Source: Saccharofermentans sp.
Lineage (GTDB): Bacteria; Bacillota; Clostridia; Saccharofermentanales; Saccharofermentanaceae
DNA length: 39,716 nucleotides
Assembly (NCBI GenBank): GCA_024695505.1
Contig: JAILIB010000139.1
Location: 1 to 39,716 of the forward strand
Direction: 5' to 3'
In this document: one piece after another, positions 25,671 through 34,670 of the stretch
How the letters are laid out: the number at the start of each line of letters is the position of its first letter
Numbering within the stretch: the first letter of the stretch is position 1
Translations under genes and position numbers: made by a program
Notes under the pieces: generated by a model
Database searches by the model: none
Told to the model about the DNA's origin: nothing
The model's input: only the letters and a program-made list of their open reading frames with translations

Positions 25671-26948
25671 ATGAAACGCATATTGATACTTGGTTGTAAC
25701 GAGATTACAAAACGCCTCGTTCTGGCCCTTTGCGCCGACCGTTCGCTCGCGTCGGGGATCGCATTAGCCTCCGAGAACAGAGAAGACTGTGATGACCTTA
25801 AGAATCTCGCCATGAGGCGCGGTTTCAGAGTTACTACATCAGCTATAAATCTTAATAATCCCGAAGGCGCGAAGATGATGGTAAAGATCATCGCGCCGGA
25901 GCTCATCGTCAACCTCATGCCCGCCGAGTACACCCAGGCGGTAATGGATCTTGCGGCCCAGGTCGGATCAGACTATATTGACGACCGACTTTGCGGAATT
26001 CCGCTCATGCCTTCGCCGAATGCTCTTCTTTCAGAACAGTTCAGAAAATTCGGAGCTTTCCAGCATGAGAAGAAGACCGCCGTTTGCGGCGTAGGCTTCA
26101 ATCCCGGCGTTATCACTACGATAGTCAGAAACGCGGTGGCAAATGATTTCTTCGAGGTCAGTTCCGTAAGTTTCTGCGTCATTCCCGGTGATTCGCAAAG
26201 CAAGGCTTCAAAGAAAGAATCTGAAAGCCAGAACGAACATGTCGATGTTCTCTATTCCGAAGACATAAAGAATCCGAACGCAGGCAAGGGAGTCAGCGCG
26301 GCCCAGCCCGTCATCTACATCAAAGACGGCAAGGCTACCCAGACGGAGGAGTTTTCGAGAGAGGGCAAGTCCTCCGGCGGCAGGCAGGTCTTCATGACGT
26401 CCAATCCCGTTATCACGGATTTCCTCAAGGAGATTCCTGAGATCCGCGAGGCTTCATATTTTGAGCCGGTCGAGAGAAGGGAAGGGAGAAAGGTTCCTAC
26501 TGAAAAGATCGAGCTGTTAAGGTCTCTCGGCCTTCTTTCCGACAAGCCTGTCAGGGTAGGAAACGTAAACGTTAAGCCGATCGATCTCGTTGCCGAGATC
26601 CTGCCGAAGAGGATCGCGGAGACTGCTACGTCCGAAGAGATAAAAGATGTTGTTTATACAGGCGAAGCAAGCTATGAGATCTATGTCACCGGTCAGAAGA
26701 ACGGCAAGGTCCTGACAAAGCTTTATAAGATAACTGCGGATAACGACCAGATAAGAGACAAGTACGGTGTTTCCGCGCTCGAGTATCTTGACGGTTCCGC
26801 CATGGTTGCGGGCGTCAGGCTCATGTGCCTTGACAAGTGGTCAAAGCCGGGCGTGTTCACACCCGCGGCTTTCCCTGCGAATCTGTATTATGACGCATTG
26901 AGAATAGAAGGAGTCATCGTCGAAGAAAGCGAGAGCAAGCCGCTCTAA
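25671..26948 (+). CDS. Saccharopine dehydrogenase-like oxidoreductase
   Basis: A 425-aa NAD(P)-dependent protein of the saccharopine dehydrogenase/LYS9 group, which also includes carboxynorspermidine dehydrogenase. The Rossmann start is ILILGCNEITKRLVLAL, where the usual GxGxxG glycines are partly replaced (G-C-N-E-I), a notable departure. VNLMPAEYTQAVMDLAAQVG and YIDDR correspond to the first-domain end, and AVCGVGFNPGVITTIVRNA to the conserved 'GldPGi' turn. The C-terminal part (IYVTGQKNGK...ALEYLDGSAM) matches the second domain. The partner nspC gene is not in the window, so a polyamine role is only possible. It is probably co-transcribed with the diguanylate cyclase 14 bases downstream. 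Confidence 0.85.
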   Translation: MKRILILGCNEITKRLVLALCADRSLASGIALASENREDCDDLKNLAMRRGFRVTTSAINLNNPEGAKMMVKIIAPELIVNLMPAEYTQAVMDLAAQVGSDYIDDRLCGIPLMPSPNALLSEQFRKFGAFQHEKKTAVCGVGFNPGVITTIVRNAVANDFFEVSSVSFCVIPGDSQSKASKKESESQNEHVDVLYSEDIKNPNAGKGVSAAQPVIYIKDGKATQTEEFSREGKSSGGRQVFMTSNPVITDFLKEIPEIREASYFEPVERREGRKVPTEKIELLRSLGLLSDKPVRVGNVNVKPIDLVAEILPKRIAETATSEEIKDVVYTGEASYEIYVTGQKNGKVLTKLYKITADNDQIRDKYGVSALEYLDGSAMVAGVRLMCLDKWSKPGVFTPAAFPANLYYDALRIEGVIVEESESKPL

Positions 26949-26962
26949 ACGGAGGAACCCCT

Positions 26963-27901
26963 ATGATAGACTTCAGCGACGCCGCCAATAGAGCCAAGAT
27001 CGACAAGATCGTCGTGGATACGATCCGGAAATATTCCACGGATACGGTCTACTTCAAGGACAAGGATTCCAAGTTCATATGGAACAGCTTAGGTCACATC
27101 CAGCAGCTTGGCGTAAGAAGCCAGGAAGAGGCGCTCGGAAAGACTGATTTTGATTTCTTCCCCAAGGACTTCGCACAGTCTGCCAGAGAGACGGAAATCA
27201 CGATAATGCAGACCGGCTATCCGCTCATAAACATGGTCGAGGAACTTATCCTTGATGATGAAAATGTCAGGTACTATCTGTGCTCAAAGTATCCCCTTTA
27301 TGATGACGATGGAAAGATCATCGGCACATGGGGATCGAGCAAGGACGTCACCGAACAGAAGATGCTCGAGAAAGAACTCCAGCGTTCTTACAGCAAGATG
27401 GAGATGCTCTCCAGAGTTGATGACCTGAGCGGACTCTACAACCGCAGATACTTATACGAGGAACTTGATAAGTACGCCGGCTTGTATGATGAGCGTCAGG
27501 ACAATACGACGTTCTCGATCATCGTTCTCGATCTTGACGATATGCAGAACTTCAATGACCAGTACGGTCAGCAGAACGGCGACCTTCTTCTCAGATACAT
27601 TGCCGACATCCTTTTGACCAATACAAGGAAGGCCGATACATGTTTCAGGACGGGCGGAGATGAGTTCGCAGTCGTACTCCCCGATACCGACAAACTCGCT
27701 GCCGTGGGAGTTGCAAAAAAGATCGTCCAGCAGATCTCGGGAAATCCGTACGTTACCGACAATAAGAGGGTAAGCATTTCCGCTTCAGCAGGTGTCGCAG
27801 CATTCAACAAGGCTGACCCCGACATTTCAAACTTCCTCTCAAGAGCTGAGAGAAAGCTTAATAAATCGAAGCGCGAAGGCAAGAATCAGGTTTCTTTCTG
27901 A
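26963..27901 (+). CDS. PAS-GGDEF diguanylate cyclase
   Basis: A 312-aa soluble protein. Residues about 15-130 form a PAS domain (VYFKDKDSKFIWNS, LGKTDFDFFPKDFA, ending GTWGSSKDVTEQK). A short helix and DDLSGLYNRRYLYEEL lead to the GGDEF domain: the active-site TGGDEF is intact, and RKAD five residues before it is a good inhibitory I-site (RxxD), so product inhibition is expected. It makes c-di-GMP from GTP. The PAS ligand is unknown. GGAGGAA precedes the ATG. Being in tandem with a dehydrogenase-like gene may be chance. Together with the HD-GYP gene at the left edge, the region encodes both arms of c-di-GMP turnover. Confidence 0.93.
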   Translation: MIDFSDAANRAKIDKIVVDTIRKYSTDTVYFKDKDSKFIWNSLGHIQQLGVRSQEEALGKTDFDFFPKDFAQSARETEITIMQTGYPLINMVEELILDDENVRYYLCSKYPLYDDDGKIIGTWGSSKDVTEQKMLEKELQRSYSKMEMLSRVDDLSGLYNRRYLYEELDKYAGLYDERQDNTTFSIIVLDLDDMQNFNDQYGQQNGDLLLRYIADILLTNTRKADTCFRTGGDEFAVVLPDTDKLAAVGVAKKIVQQISGNPYVTDNKRVSISASAGVAAFNKADPDISNFLSRAERKLNKSKREGKNQVSF

Positions 27902-27922
27902 TCCAACGGAATAATTAAGACC

Positions 27923-29752
27923 TTATAAGCGGGATGCTCCTATTCTGGATGCTCCCGCTTTTATCATTTTGCGTGCGGCATCTTCGGAACGGATCCCGCC
28001 GGCAGCCTTTACCCTGACTTCAGGACCGACGTTCGACCTCATGAGCGAAACGTCTTCCACAGTTGCGCCCGCGCTGCCAAAACCGGTGGAAGTCTTGATG
28101 AAATCAGCACCTGCTTCCGTTACGATGCGGCAAAGCGAGATCTTCTCGTTTTCTTCGAGTGAGCATGTCTCGATTATCACCTTAAGTATCGCGCCTTTTT
28201 CGTGAACGGCGTCCGCTATCAGGCGGATCTCTTCTGCAACTTCGTCCATCCTTCCGGATTTGACGAAATTGATGTTTATGACCATGTCGATCTCGGAAGC
28301 GCCGTTGTCGCAGGCTTCCTTTGCCTCATAGATCTTGGAGCCCGTAGTGGAATATCCGTTGGGGAAGCCGATGACGGTGCAAACGGCCATGCGGCCTGCA
28401 GAGAACGCATAAGCATCCTTTACGAAGCACGGGGGGATGCATACCGATGCACATCCTGAGGAGGCCGCCTTTTCGATCAGTGCTTTGATGTCATCGGCCG
28501 TCGCGGTGGTCTTGAGGTTTGTAAGGTCAACATAGCTCATTATGTTGTCTTCTGACTGTACGGAAGAAGCTGCTGCAGGAACGAACCGCTTAGCGTACTT
28601 TCTGCCCATCAGAGCATTCAGGACGATCGAGGAGACATTGAAGAAACCTTCTATCTCGCCGAGGTTTTGGGGTACCAGGTAACCTTCTCCGTAGATCAGG
28701 AGAGGCACGCATTCTCTTGAATGGTCCGTCGAAACGGTAGAAGGATCGCATCCGTGATCTGCCGTTATCAGGAGCAGGTCGTCATCTTTCAGGTTGCCGA
28801 TGACGGTTCCAAGAGCATCGTCAAATTCGTGCATTGCCTCGCAGTAGCCTTTTATGTCGTTGCGGTGGCCGTATTTCATGTCGAAATCGACAAGGTTGAC
28901 GAAGCACAGTCCGTTGAAATCGCGTTCCGTCATGGAGATAAGCTTTTCGATACCTTCGGTGTTGCCCGAAGTCGGGTTGGATTCCGTGATCCCCCTGCCG
29001 GCGAAAAGGTCGAATATCTTGCCGACCGAGATGACGTCGAAACCTGAGTCTTTCAGTATGTCGAGCATCGTAGACGAAGGTGCTTCGAGTGAGTAGTCGT
29101 GCCTTCTCGGGGTCCTCTCAAAGTTACCCGGAGTGCCGGTGAACGGTCTTGCTATAACGCGTCCGACCGCGTTTTCGCCGGTCATTATTGTCCTTGCTTT
29201 TTTGCATATCTCATAAAGTTCTTCAACGGGAACGACATCTTCATGTGCCGCTATCTGCAGGACGCTGTCGGCTGAAGTGTATACGATCAGTTTGCCGGTC
29301 TTCATATGTTCTTCGCCGTAGTCGGCAATGACCGCGGTTCCGCTGTACGGCTTGTTGCAGAGAATGCCTCTGCCGGAAGCCTTTTCCAGTGCTGCCAATA
29401 CTTCTTCCGGGAATCCGTCCGGATATGTAGGCTGAGGCTTATCGGAAAGGATGCCCGCGATCTCCCAGTGCCCTATCGTGGAATCCTTGCCTGCGGAAAG
29501 CTCGCGGACGCGGGCATATGCTCCGACAGGTGAAGGAACCGTCTTTTGTTTTGATAGATAATCGAGGATGCGCGGATCTTCTTCGCCGTCGATAGCGAGA
29601 AGTCCCATTTTCTCAAGATTCGGGAAAGGCATGTCCGAATACGAAAGAACGGCCGCGAGAGTGTTGCTGCCTTCATCGCCGAATCTTGCGGCGTCAGGCG
29701 CGCCTCCTATGCCGAAACTGTCCAAAACTACGAGAAATACGCGTTTAGCCAT
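27923..29752 (-). CDS. deoB-deoC: Fused phosphopentomutase-deoxyribose-phosphate aldolase (DeoB-DeoC)
   Basis: One uninterrupted 609-aa frame. Residues 1 to about 392 are phosphopentomutase: VVLDSFGIGGAPDAARFGD with the metal ligands, GKDSTIGHWEIAG with the phospho-Thr region, NLVDFDMKYGHRND and LLITADHGCDP. Residues about 403-609 are deoxyribose-phosphate aldolase: SEIDMVININFVKSG (proton-relay Asp), the Schiff-base Lys in FIKTSTGFGS, and VRVKAAGGIR. All catalytic residues seem present. The two activities are successive: deoxyribose-1-P to deoxyribose-5-P, then to acetaldehyde and glyceraldehyde-3-P. No strong ribosome site precedes the internal Met at the junction, supporting a real fusion. 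The start ATG has only a G-rich upstream site. The last codons overlap a plus-strand terminator hairpin. Confidence 0.93.
   Translation of the reverse strand: MAKRVFLVVLDSFGIGGAPDAARFGDEGSNTLAAVLSYSDMPFPNLEKMGLLAIDGEEDPRILDYLSKQKTVPSPVGAYARVRELSAGKDSTIGHWEIAGILSDKPQPTYPDGFPEEVLAALEKASGRGILCNKPYSGTAVIADYGEEHMKTGKLIVYTSADSVLQIAAHEDVVPVEELYEICKKARTIMTGENAVGRVIARPFTGTPGNFERTPRRHDYSLEAPSSTMLDILKDSGFDVISVGKIFDLFAGRGITESNPTSGNTEGIEKLISMTERDFNGLCFVNLVDFDMKYGHRNDIKGYCEAMHEFDDALGTVIGNLKDDDLLLITADHGCDPSTVSTDHSRECVPLLIYGEGYLVPQNLGEIEGFFNVSSIVLNALMGRKYAKRFVPAAASSVQSEDNIMSYVDLTNLKTTATADDIKALIEKAASSGCASVCIPPCFVKDAYAFSAGRMAVCTVIGFPNGYSTTGSKIYEAKEACDNGASEIDMVININFVKSGRMDEVAEEIRLIADAVHEKGAILKVIIETCSLEENEKISLCRIVTEAGADFIKTSTGFGSAGATVEDVSLMRSNVGPEVRVKAAGGIRSEDAARKMIKAGASRIGASRL
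27927..27963 (+). terminator. Terminator of the diguanylate cyclase gene, inside the deoC 3' coding end
   Basis: AAGCGGGA pairs with TCCCGCTT (8 bp) and is followed by TTTT on the plus strand. The same bases encode the final residues (GASRIGASRL) of the opposite-strand gene. The loop is large (18 bases), so strength is moderate. Confidence 0.6.
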
Positions 29753-29883
29753 ACTGACGATCCCCCTGAAAAACTCTTTTAGCTAATTATAGCAATTTAT
29801 CGAAAAAGCGTTTTCGCCTTAAAAAGACCGAACAAAACATATTATTTAAAGTATAATTCTATTTGAAAAATCCGGAGGAATTG

Positions 29884-30645
29884 GTGAACGTGGATCTGAA
29901 GATCAGATTATCCGCAGCTTTAATGGCTGCTGCGATGCTTTTAAGCGCAGGCTGCAGTAAAAAGCCTGAAGAGACAACGGCTCCTTCAGAGTCCGTTACG
30001 GAAACTTCAACAGAACAAACGGCAGAAACGACTTCCGGATCCGTGACTGAGACAACGGAAGAGACAACATCTGTAACTTATAAAGAGTATGGAACAGGCG
30101 CTTTCTCATATAAGGTAAGCAACGCCATTCTCAAGAATGAAGTTAATATTGATGCGGCCATTCACACCTATGACGGCGTTAAGGGCCTTGATTCCGGCTG
30201 GCACGGAACTCATTGGATCGACGTTACTTCCTGGCTGACCGATTTCCATGCTTTTACGATAAGTGACGATTATCTGAAGTGCGGTTCTCCTGAGTTCAGA
30301 TTTCATGAGGCAAAGGCGAAGAACGGCATGACCGTAAATTTCGTCCCAGCCAAAGAACTCGAAAAGAAGTCTTATGACGGATTCGACGTTCCGGCAGAAG
30401 TGCCCGTGACACTTGTTAACATTCAGATCACTCTTCCGGACGGTTTCACGATAGTAATCGCCGATGGCGGCAACGATGATGAATTTGATCTTTCAGGTTC
30501 CGGCAGGGGCTGGTACATGACAAAAGAACAGATCGCCGTGGCCGAATATGTTATAGAGCAGCTTGAGAAGGATCCGTCCAAGGATCCGATCTCTGACATG
30601 TTTGAACATAAGACTTTGAACAAAAAGAATACCTACACCTTCTGA
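29884..30645 (+). CDS. Lipoprotein with Thr/Glu-rich linker, function unknown
   Basis: The track starts at TTG 29863, before the ribosome site. GTG at 29884 is five bases after GGAGG and is preferred (253 aa); GTG 29890 is an alternative. The signal peptide ends in lipobox LSAGC. A Thr/Glu/Ser linker of about 40 residues is followed by a body of about 180 residues with no family I recognise. That body is rich in aromatic and charged residues (GTHWIDVTSWLTDFHAF, VTLVNIQITLPDGFTIVIAD, SGSGRGWYMTKEQIAVAEYV). TATAAT at 29852-29857 is a likely -10. The helicase gene starts 12 bases after the stop and may be co-transcribed. Confidence 0.72.
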   Translation: MNVDLKIRLSAALMAAAMLLSAGCSKKPEETTAPSESVTETSTEQTAETTSGSVTETTEETTSVTYKEYGTGAFSYKVSNAILKNEVNIDAAIHTYDGVKGLDSGWHGTHWIDVTSWLTDFHAFTISDDYLKCGSPEFRFHEAKAKNGMTVNFVPAKELEKKSYDGFDVPAEVPVTLVNIQITLPDGFTIVIADGGNDDEFDLSGSGRGWYMTKEQIAVAEYVIEQLEKDPSKDPISDMFEHKTLNKKNTYTF

Positions 30646-30657
30646 TCAGGGACAGTT

Positions 30658-31776
30658 ATGGAAGAAGAACTTACTTTTGCGGACCTCGACTTATCGCCCG
30701 AGGTAATGGAATCTTTGAAAAAGATGGGTGTTAAGCGCCCGACTACTATACAGCAGAAGGCCATCCCTCTGTTGATGGACAACATGAGCGTGATAGCCAA
30801 AGCACCTACCGGAACGGGAAAGACGTTTGCTTTCGGCATCCCGATACTTGAATATCTGAACATGGAAGTAAATTTCGTACAGGCCCTGATCATGAGCCCG
30901 ACGAGGGAACTTGCGCTCCAGATCACGTCAGAGCTTAAAGGACTTGCCCGCAACATAAAGGGATTCCGCGTTGCTTCGCTTATCGGCGGGCAGAGCATGA
31001 ACGTCCAGAAGGAAAAGCTCGCTAAAAAGCCCCAGGTCATTGTTGCCACTCCCGGAAGGCTCCTTGACATGGTCGGCAGAAATTTCGTTGATATCTCGCA
31101 GATTTATACTCTTGTTCTTGATGAGGCCGATGAGATGCTCAAGATGGGCTTTATCAAGGATATCAGGAGGATAATGGCACTGACCCCGAAAGACAAGCAG
31201 ATAGCGCTGTTTTCGGCTACGATGCCCAGGGAGATCCAGGACATCACATGGCAGTTCATGGAAGGCGCCGCTGAGATAGACGTAATGCCTAAAGCGGAAG
31301 ACCATCCGGACATCGATGAGTATATCGTTGAGTGCCCTGAGAAGGACAAGCTCAGCGCGATAACGAGGATAATGGCAAAGGAAGACCTCAAGAAGGTTAT
31401 TGTTTTCTGCAATACCAAGGACCAGACTTCAAAGGTCGGCGCAAGGCTCGCCGCAAACGGACTGTCAGCCCAGGTCCTTCACGGCGACATCGGACAGGGG
31501 ACAAGAAACCGTGTCATGGACGCATACCGTGCAAACAAATTCGACGTTCTCGTAGCAACCGACGTCATTGCCAGAGGCATAGACGTTGATGACATAGAAG
31601 CGATATTCAATTACGACATTCCCAAGGAAAACGAACTCTACCTTCACCGCATCGGACGCACTGCGCGTGCGGGAAAATCGGGAATGGCATTTTCACTTGT
31701 CGCGTTTTTGGACCGCGACAGGATGGAAGAGATCATCAGATATACGAGAGTCGATCCCAAGATCTATATACTCTGA
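30658..31776 (+). CDS. DEAD-box ATP-dependent RNA helicase, core only
   Basis: A 372-aa helicase with motif Q (PTTIQQKAIP), motif I APTGTGKT, Ia PTRELALQ, II VLDEADEML, III FSATMP, IV VIVFCNTK, V ATDVIARGID and VI HRIGRTARAG. All motifs are intact. It consists of the two RecA domains only; the basic or RNA-binding C-terminal extension found in CshA and DbpA is absent, so it ends about 30-100 residues earlier than most. It unwinds short RNA duplexes in ribosome assembly or mRNA decay; the exact role is unknown. Its stop abuts the stop of the opposite-strand TrkH gene. Confidence 0.93.
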   Translation: MEEELTFADLDLSPEVMESLKKMGVKRPTTIQQKAIPLLMDNMSVIAKAPTGTGKTFAFGIPILEYLNMEVNFVQALIMSPTRELALQITSELKGLARNIKGFRVASLIGGQSMNVQKEKLAKKPQVIVATPGRLLDMVGRNFVDISQIYTLVLDEADEMLKMGFIKDIRRIMALTPKDKQIALFSATMPREIQDITWQFMEGAAEIDVMPKAEDHPDIDEYIVECPEKDKLSAITRIMAKEDLKKVIVFCNTKDQTSKVGARLAANGLSAQVLHGDIGQGTRNRVMDAYRANKFDVLVATDVIARGIDVDDIEAIFNYDIPKENELYLHRIGRTARAGKSGMAFSLVAFLDRDRMEEIIRYTRVDPKIYIL

Positions 31777-33249
31777 TCAGTTTTGTTTCAGCGAGTGAAA
31801 TCCCTTTAAAGCGCCCTTGTAGGTCATCGGTGTAAGGAAGATGATGATAGGGAACAATTCAAGACGGCCTGCGAGCATGTCGAAGATCAGCACCCATTTT
31901 GACAATCCGTTCAGGAACGCATAGTTGCTCGTCGGTCCTACCATCGAAAGACCCGGACCGATGTTGTTGATCGTTGCGGCAACAGAGGTGAATGTCGTGA
32001 CAAGGTCATGTCCCTCAAGGCTTACCAATATAGTTGATGCCGTAAATATCAGCAGATACACAAAGAAGAAGACCGATACCGAGCGTTCGAGTTCGGGTTC
32101 TATTGCCTTTCCGTCGATCTGGACCTTCTTTACCGATCTCGGATTGATGTAGCTTCTTATCTCCCTTGCGATCGTCTTTGTCCTGATCTGGAGACGGGAG
32201 ATCTTTACGCCGCCGCCGGTCGATCCCGCGCATGCTCCGCAGAACATAAGGATGACAAGCAGGAGCTTGGATAAAGTGGGCCACGTGTCAAAATCAGCCG
32301 TGGCAAATCCCGTCGTGGTGATCACGGTCGCGACCTGGAAGAAAGCGTGCCTTGCGGCCTCGTGCGAACTGCCGGTGACCTTGAGGATGTTGACCGTTAT
32401 CATTACCGTCGAAATGAGGATGATGGCGAGATAGACCTTAATTTCACTGAGCTTCACTGCCTTTCCGGGCTGTCTGGAAATCAGAAGATAGTAGAAATTG
32501 AAGTTGATGCCGAACATTATCATGAACACCGCAACGATCCACTGGATGTGCGGAGCATATGAAGTAAAGCTGTCATTCCTGATACCGAAACCACCTGTGC
32601 CGGCCGTACCAAACGCGGAACAGATGCTGTCGAAGATCGGCATTCCTGCGATGGCCAGAACGATGATCTCTATGAGGGTAAGAGCCAGATAGATCATGTA
32701 AAGGGCCTTCGCGGTAGTTCTAACCTTGGGTACGAACTTTCCTACGGAGGGACCAGGGCTCTCGGCCTTCATGAGGTTCAGGTTTGATCCGCCTGACATC
32801 GGGACGACGGCGAGCAGGAATACCAGTACGCCCATGCCTCCGATCCAGTGCGTCAGGGATCTCCACATGAGTGAAATGTGAGACAGGCCTTCAACGTTGG
32901 TAAGGATGCTCGCTCCGGTCGTGGTAAAGCCTGAAACGGTCTCGAACATTGCATTCGTAAATGAAGGGATCTCGCCTGTCACTACAAACGGCAGGCATCC
33001 GCAGACGGATAGAACGATCCAGCTCAATGCCGTCGCGATGCATCCGTCCTTGAGATAGATCGTGACTTTTTCAGGTTTCTTGAATGAGATCAGAATGCCG
33101 ATTGCGATGTAGAAGATCGCGAAGAGTGCGTAAATGACCGAATTGCGGAGCTCGCCATAGATCAGTCCGCAAATTACCGGCAGGAGGATCAGGAGGCCTT
33201 CGATGGCCATGACCTTGCCCAGGATGTATATCTGCAGCCTTATCTTCAT
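31777..33249 (-). CDS. trkH: Trk/Ktr-type potassium transporter membrane subunit TrkH
   Basis: A 490-aa protein with the four membrane-pore-membrane repeats of K+ transporters. The four pore loops are visible: ETVSGFTTTGASIL, GTAGTGGFGIRND, VATVITTTGFATAD and VAATINNIGPGLS. A basic cytoplasmic linker (RTKTIAREIRSYINPRSVKK) follows the third repeat, and GACAGSTGGGVKISR is typical of TrkH. It conducts K+ under control of TrkA. ATG overlaps the trkA stop (33246-33249), so the two are co-translated. Its TGA lies in TGATCA, which also contains the helicase TGA. Confidence 0.94.
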   Translation of the reverse strand: MKIRLQIYILGKVMAIEGLLILLPVICGLIYGELRNSVIYALFAIFYIAIGILISFKKPEKVTIYLKDGCIATALSWIVLSVCGCLPFVVTGEIPSFTNAMFETVSGFTTTGASILTNVEGLSHISLMWRSLTHWIGGMGVLVFLLAVVPMSGGSNLNLMKAESPGPSVGKFVPKVRTTAKALYMIYLALTLIEIIVLAIAGMPIFDSICSAFGTAGTGGFGIRNDSFTSYAPHIQWIVAVFMIMFGINFNFYYLLISRQPGKAVKLSEIKVYLAIILISTVMITVNILKVTGSSHEAARHAFFQVATVITTTGFATADFDTWPTLSKLLLVILMFCGACAGSTGGGVKISRLQIRTKTIAREIRSYINPRSVKKVQIDGKAIEPELERSVSVFFFVYLLIFTASTILVSLEGHDLVTTFTSVAATINNIGPGLSMVGPTSNYAFLNGLSKWVLIFDMLAGRLELFPIIIFLTPMTYKGALKGFHSLKQN

Positions 33250-34619
33250 CTTAAAATGTCGGTAAGCTCTGTAAAGCCTTTGTTCATGGTAACGACCATG
33301 ACGTTGTCTCCGACGTTAATCTGGTCGGAACCTGTAGGGATTATTATCTTGCCGTCGCGGCTGATAAAGGAGATTATCAGTCCGGGTTTGAGATTAAGAT
33401 CTTTGAGCATAACGCCGGTGACCCTGGAAACTTCCTTAACCTTGAACTCGCAGGCTTCAGCCCTGTCGCTGAAAAGACTGTACATGACTTCGAGGTTGCT
33501 CCCGATCTTGGCCTGTCTGGATCTGGCGCTTGAGATGATCCTCTCGGCTGTAATGTATCTGGGGTAGATGACGCTTCCGAGCTTCAGGCTTTCGATCGCC
33601 TCAGTGAATGTGATCTTGTTGATCTTTGTGATGGCTTTTGCGCCGGAAACGGCTTTAGTGTGCAAAGCAAGCATGATGTTCTCTTCATCAAGTCCCGTAA
33701 GGGCGACAACGGAGTCAACGTCACGGATTCCTGCCTCTTCGAGGAGAGCTTCGTTCGTGCCGTCACCCTTGAGGATGGTGGCTTTCGGAAGAAGGTCACA
33801 GAGCTTTTCGCATCGCGCGTTGTCCTTTTCAATGATCGTGACGTCGATTCCCGACTTGATCAGGAGGTCAGCGAGATAGTAAGCGCAGGTGCCTCCGCCT
33901 ACGATCAAAGAGCTCCTTACCGACCGTGTGTTGAAACCGATCAGTTTCAGGAAGTTACAGTTGGTCTTTCTTGTGCTGATATAAGAAATGATGTCGCCGC
34001 TCTTAAGTTCAAAGCTTCCGTTAGGAATAGTGAAGTCATTGCCGCGCTCGACACCAACGATAAGGATATCGTTGGTGATGTTCTGACCAAGATATGCGAC
34101 TGTTTTGCCGTCCAGGATATTGCCTTCGGGGATCTGGATCTTTACGAGCTCAGCCTGTCCGTGCGCGAAAGAGTTTACCGATAACGCAGCAGGGAGGTAA
34201 AGGAGGCGTGACGCTTCGACGGCTGCCTCGTATTCCGGGTTGATGATCATCTCGATGCCGAGCCTGGAACGGAGATAAGAAACGTCTCTTACGTATTCCG
34301 GGTTTCTGACGCGTGCGATAACGGACAATTTGTTGTTAAACTGTCTTGCAAGGGTGCAGCAGAGAAGATTGAGTTCGTCTGATTCCGTAACGGCAATGAA
34401 TAGATCAGCCTCTGATACGCCTGTTTCTTCAAGTATCTCGTGGCTTGCGCCGTTTCCCGATATGCACATGCAGTCGCATTGATCGGCCAGCTGGTTCAGC
34501 CTTTCAACGTTCTTGTCGATTATGACCAGATTGTGCCCCTCATCGGCAAGACGGTTAACAAGGGTGTCTCCAACCTTGCCTGCACCGACAACGACGATCT
34601 TTAGTCCCCTCTTTGCCAT
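33246..34619 (-). CDS. trkA: Trk potassium uptake regulatory NAD-binding subunit TrkA
   Basis: A 457-aa cytoplasmic protein with two tandem RCK units. Each has a Rossmann N-domain and a TrkA-C domain: VVGAGKVGDTLVNRLADEG with acidic NAD ligand in VIIDKN for the first, and IVGGGTCAYYLADLLIKSG with IIEKDN for the second (from about residue 230). The C-domains (VKIQIPEGNILDGKTVAYLG and FKVKEVSRVTGVMLKDLNL) bind regulatory ligands. It gates TrkH in response to nucleotides. It lies 51 bases downstream of the His-rich GTPase gene, so co-transcription is possible. The ATG has only a weak upstream AGAGGGG. Confidence 0.94.
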   Translation of the reverse strand: MAKRGLKIVVVGAGKVGDTLVNRLADEGHNLVIIDKNVERLNQLADQCDCMCISGNGASHEILEETGVSEADLFIAVTESDELNLLCCTLARQFNNKLSVIARVRNPEYVRDVSYLRSRLGIEMIINPEYEAAVEASRLLYLPAALSVNSFAHGQAELVKIQIPEGNILDGKTVAYLGQNITNDILIVGVERGNDFTIPNGSFELKSGDIISYISTRKTNCNFLKLIGFNTRSVRSSLIVGGGTCAYYLADLLIKSGIDVTIIEKDNARCEKLCDLLPKATILKGDGTNEALLEEAGIRDVDSVVALTGLDEENIMLALHTKAVSGAKAITKINKITFTEAIESLKLGSVIYPRYITAERIISSARSRQAKIGSNLEVMYSLFSDRAEACEFKVKEVSRVTGVMLKDLNLKPGLIISFISRDGKIIIPTGSDQINVGDNVMVVTMNKGFTELTDILR

Positions 34620-34670
34620 GATTGCTTTCTTATCCCCTCTGAAGTGTTTCTAAATGCAGACCCAAAGCGG

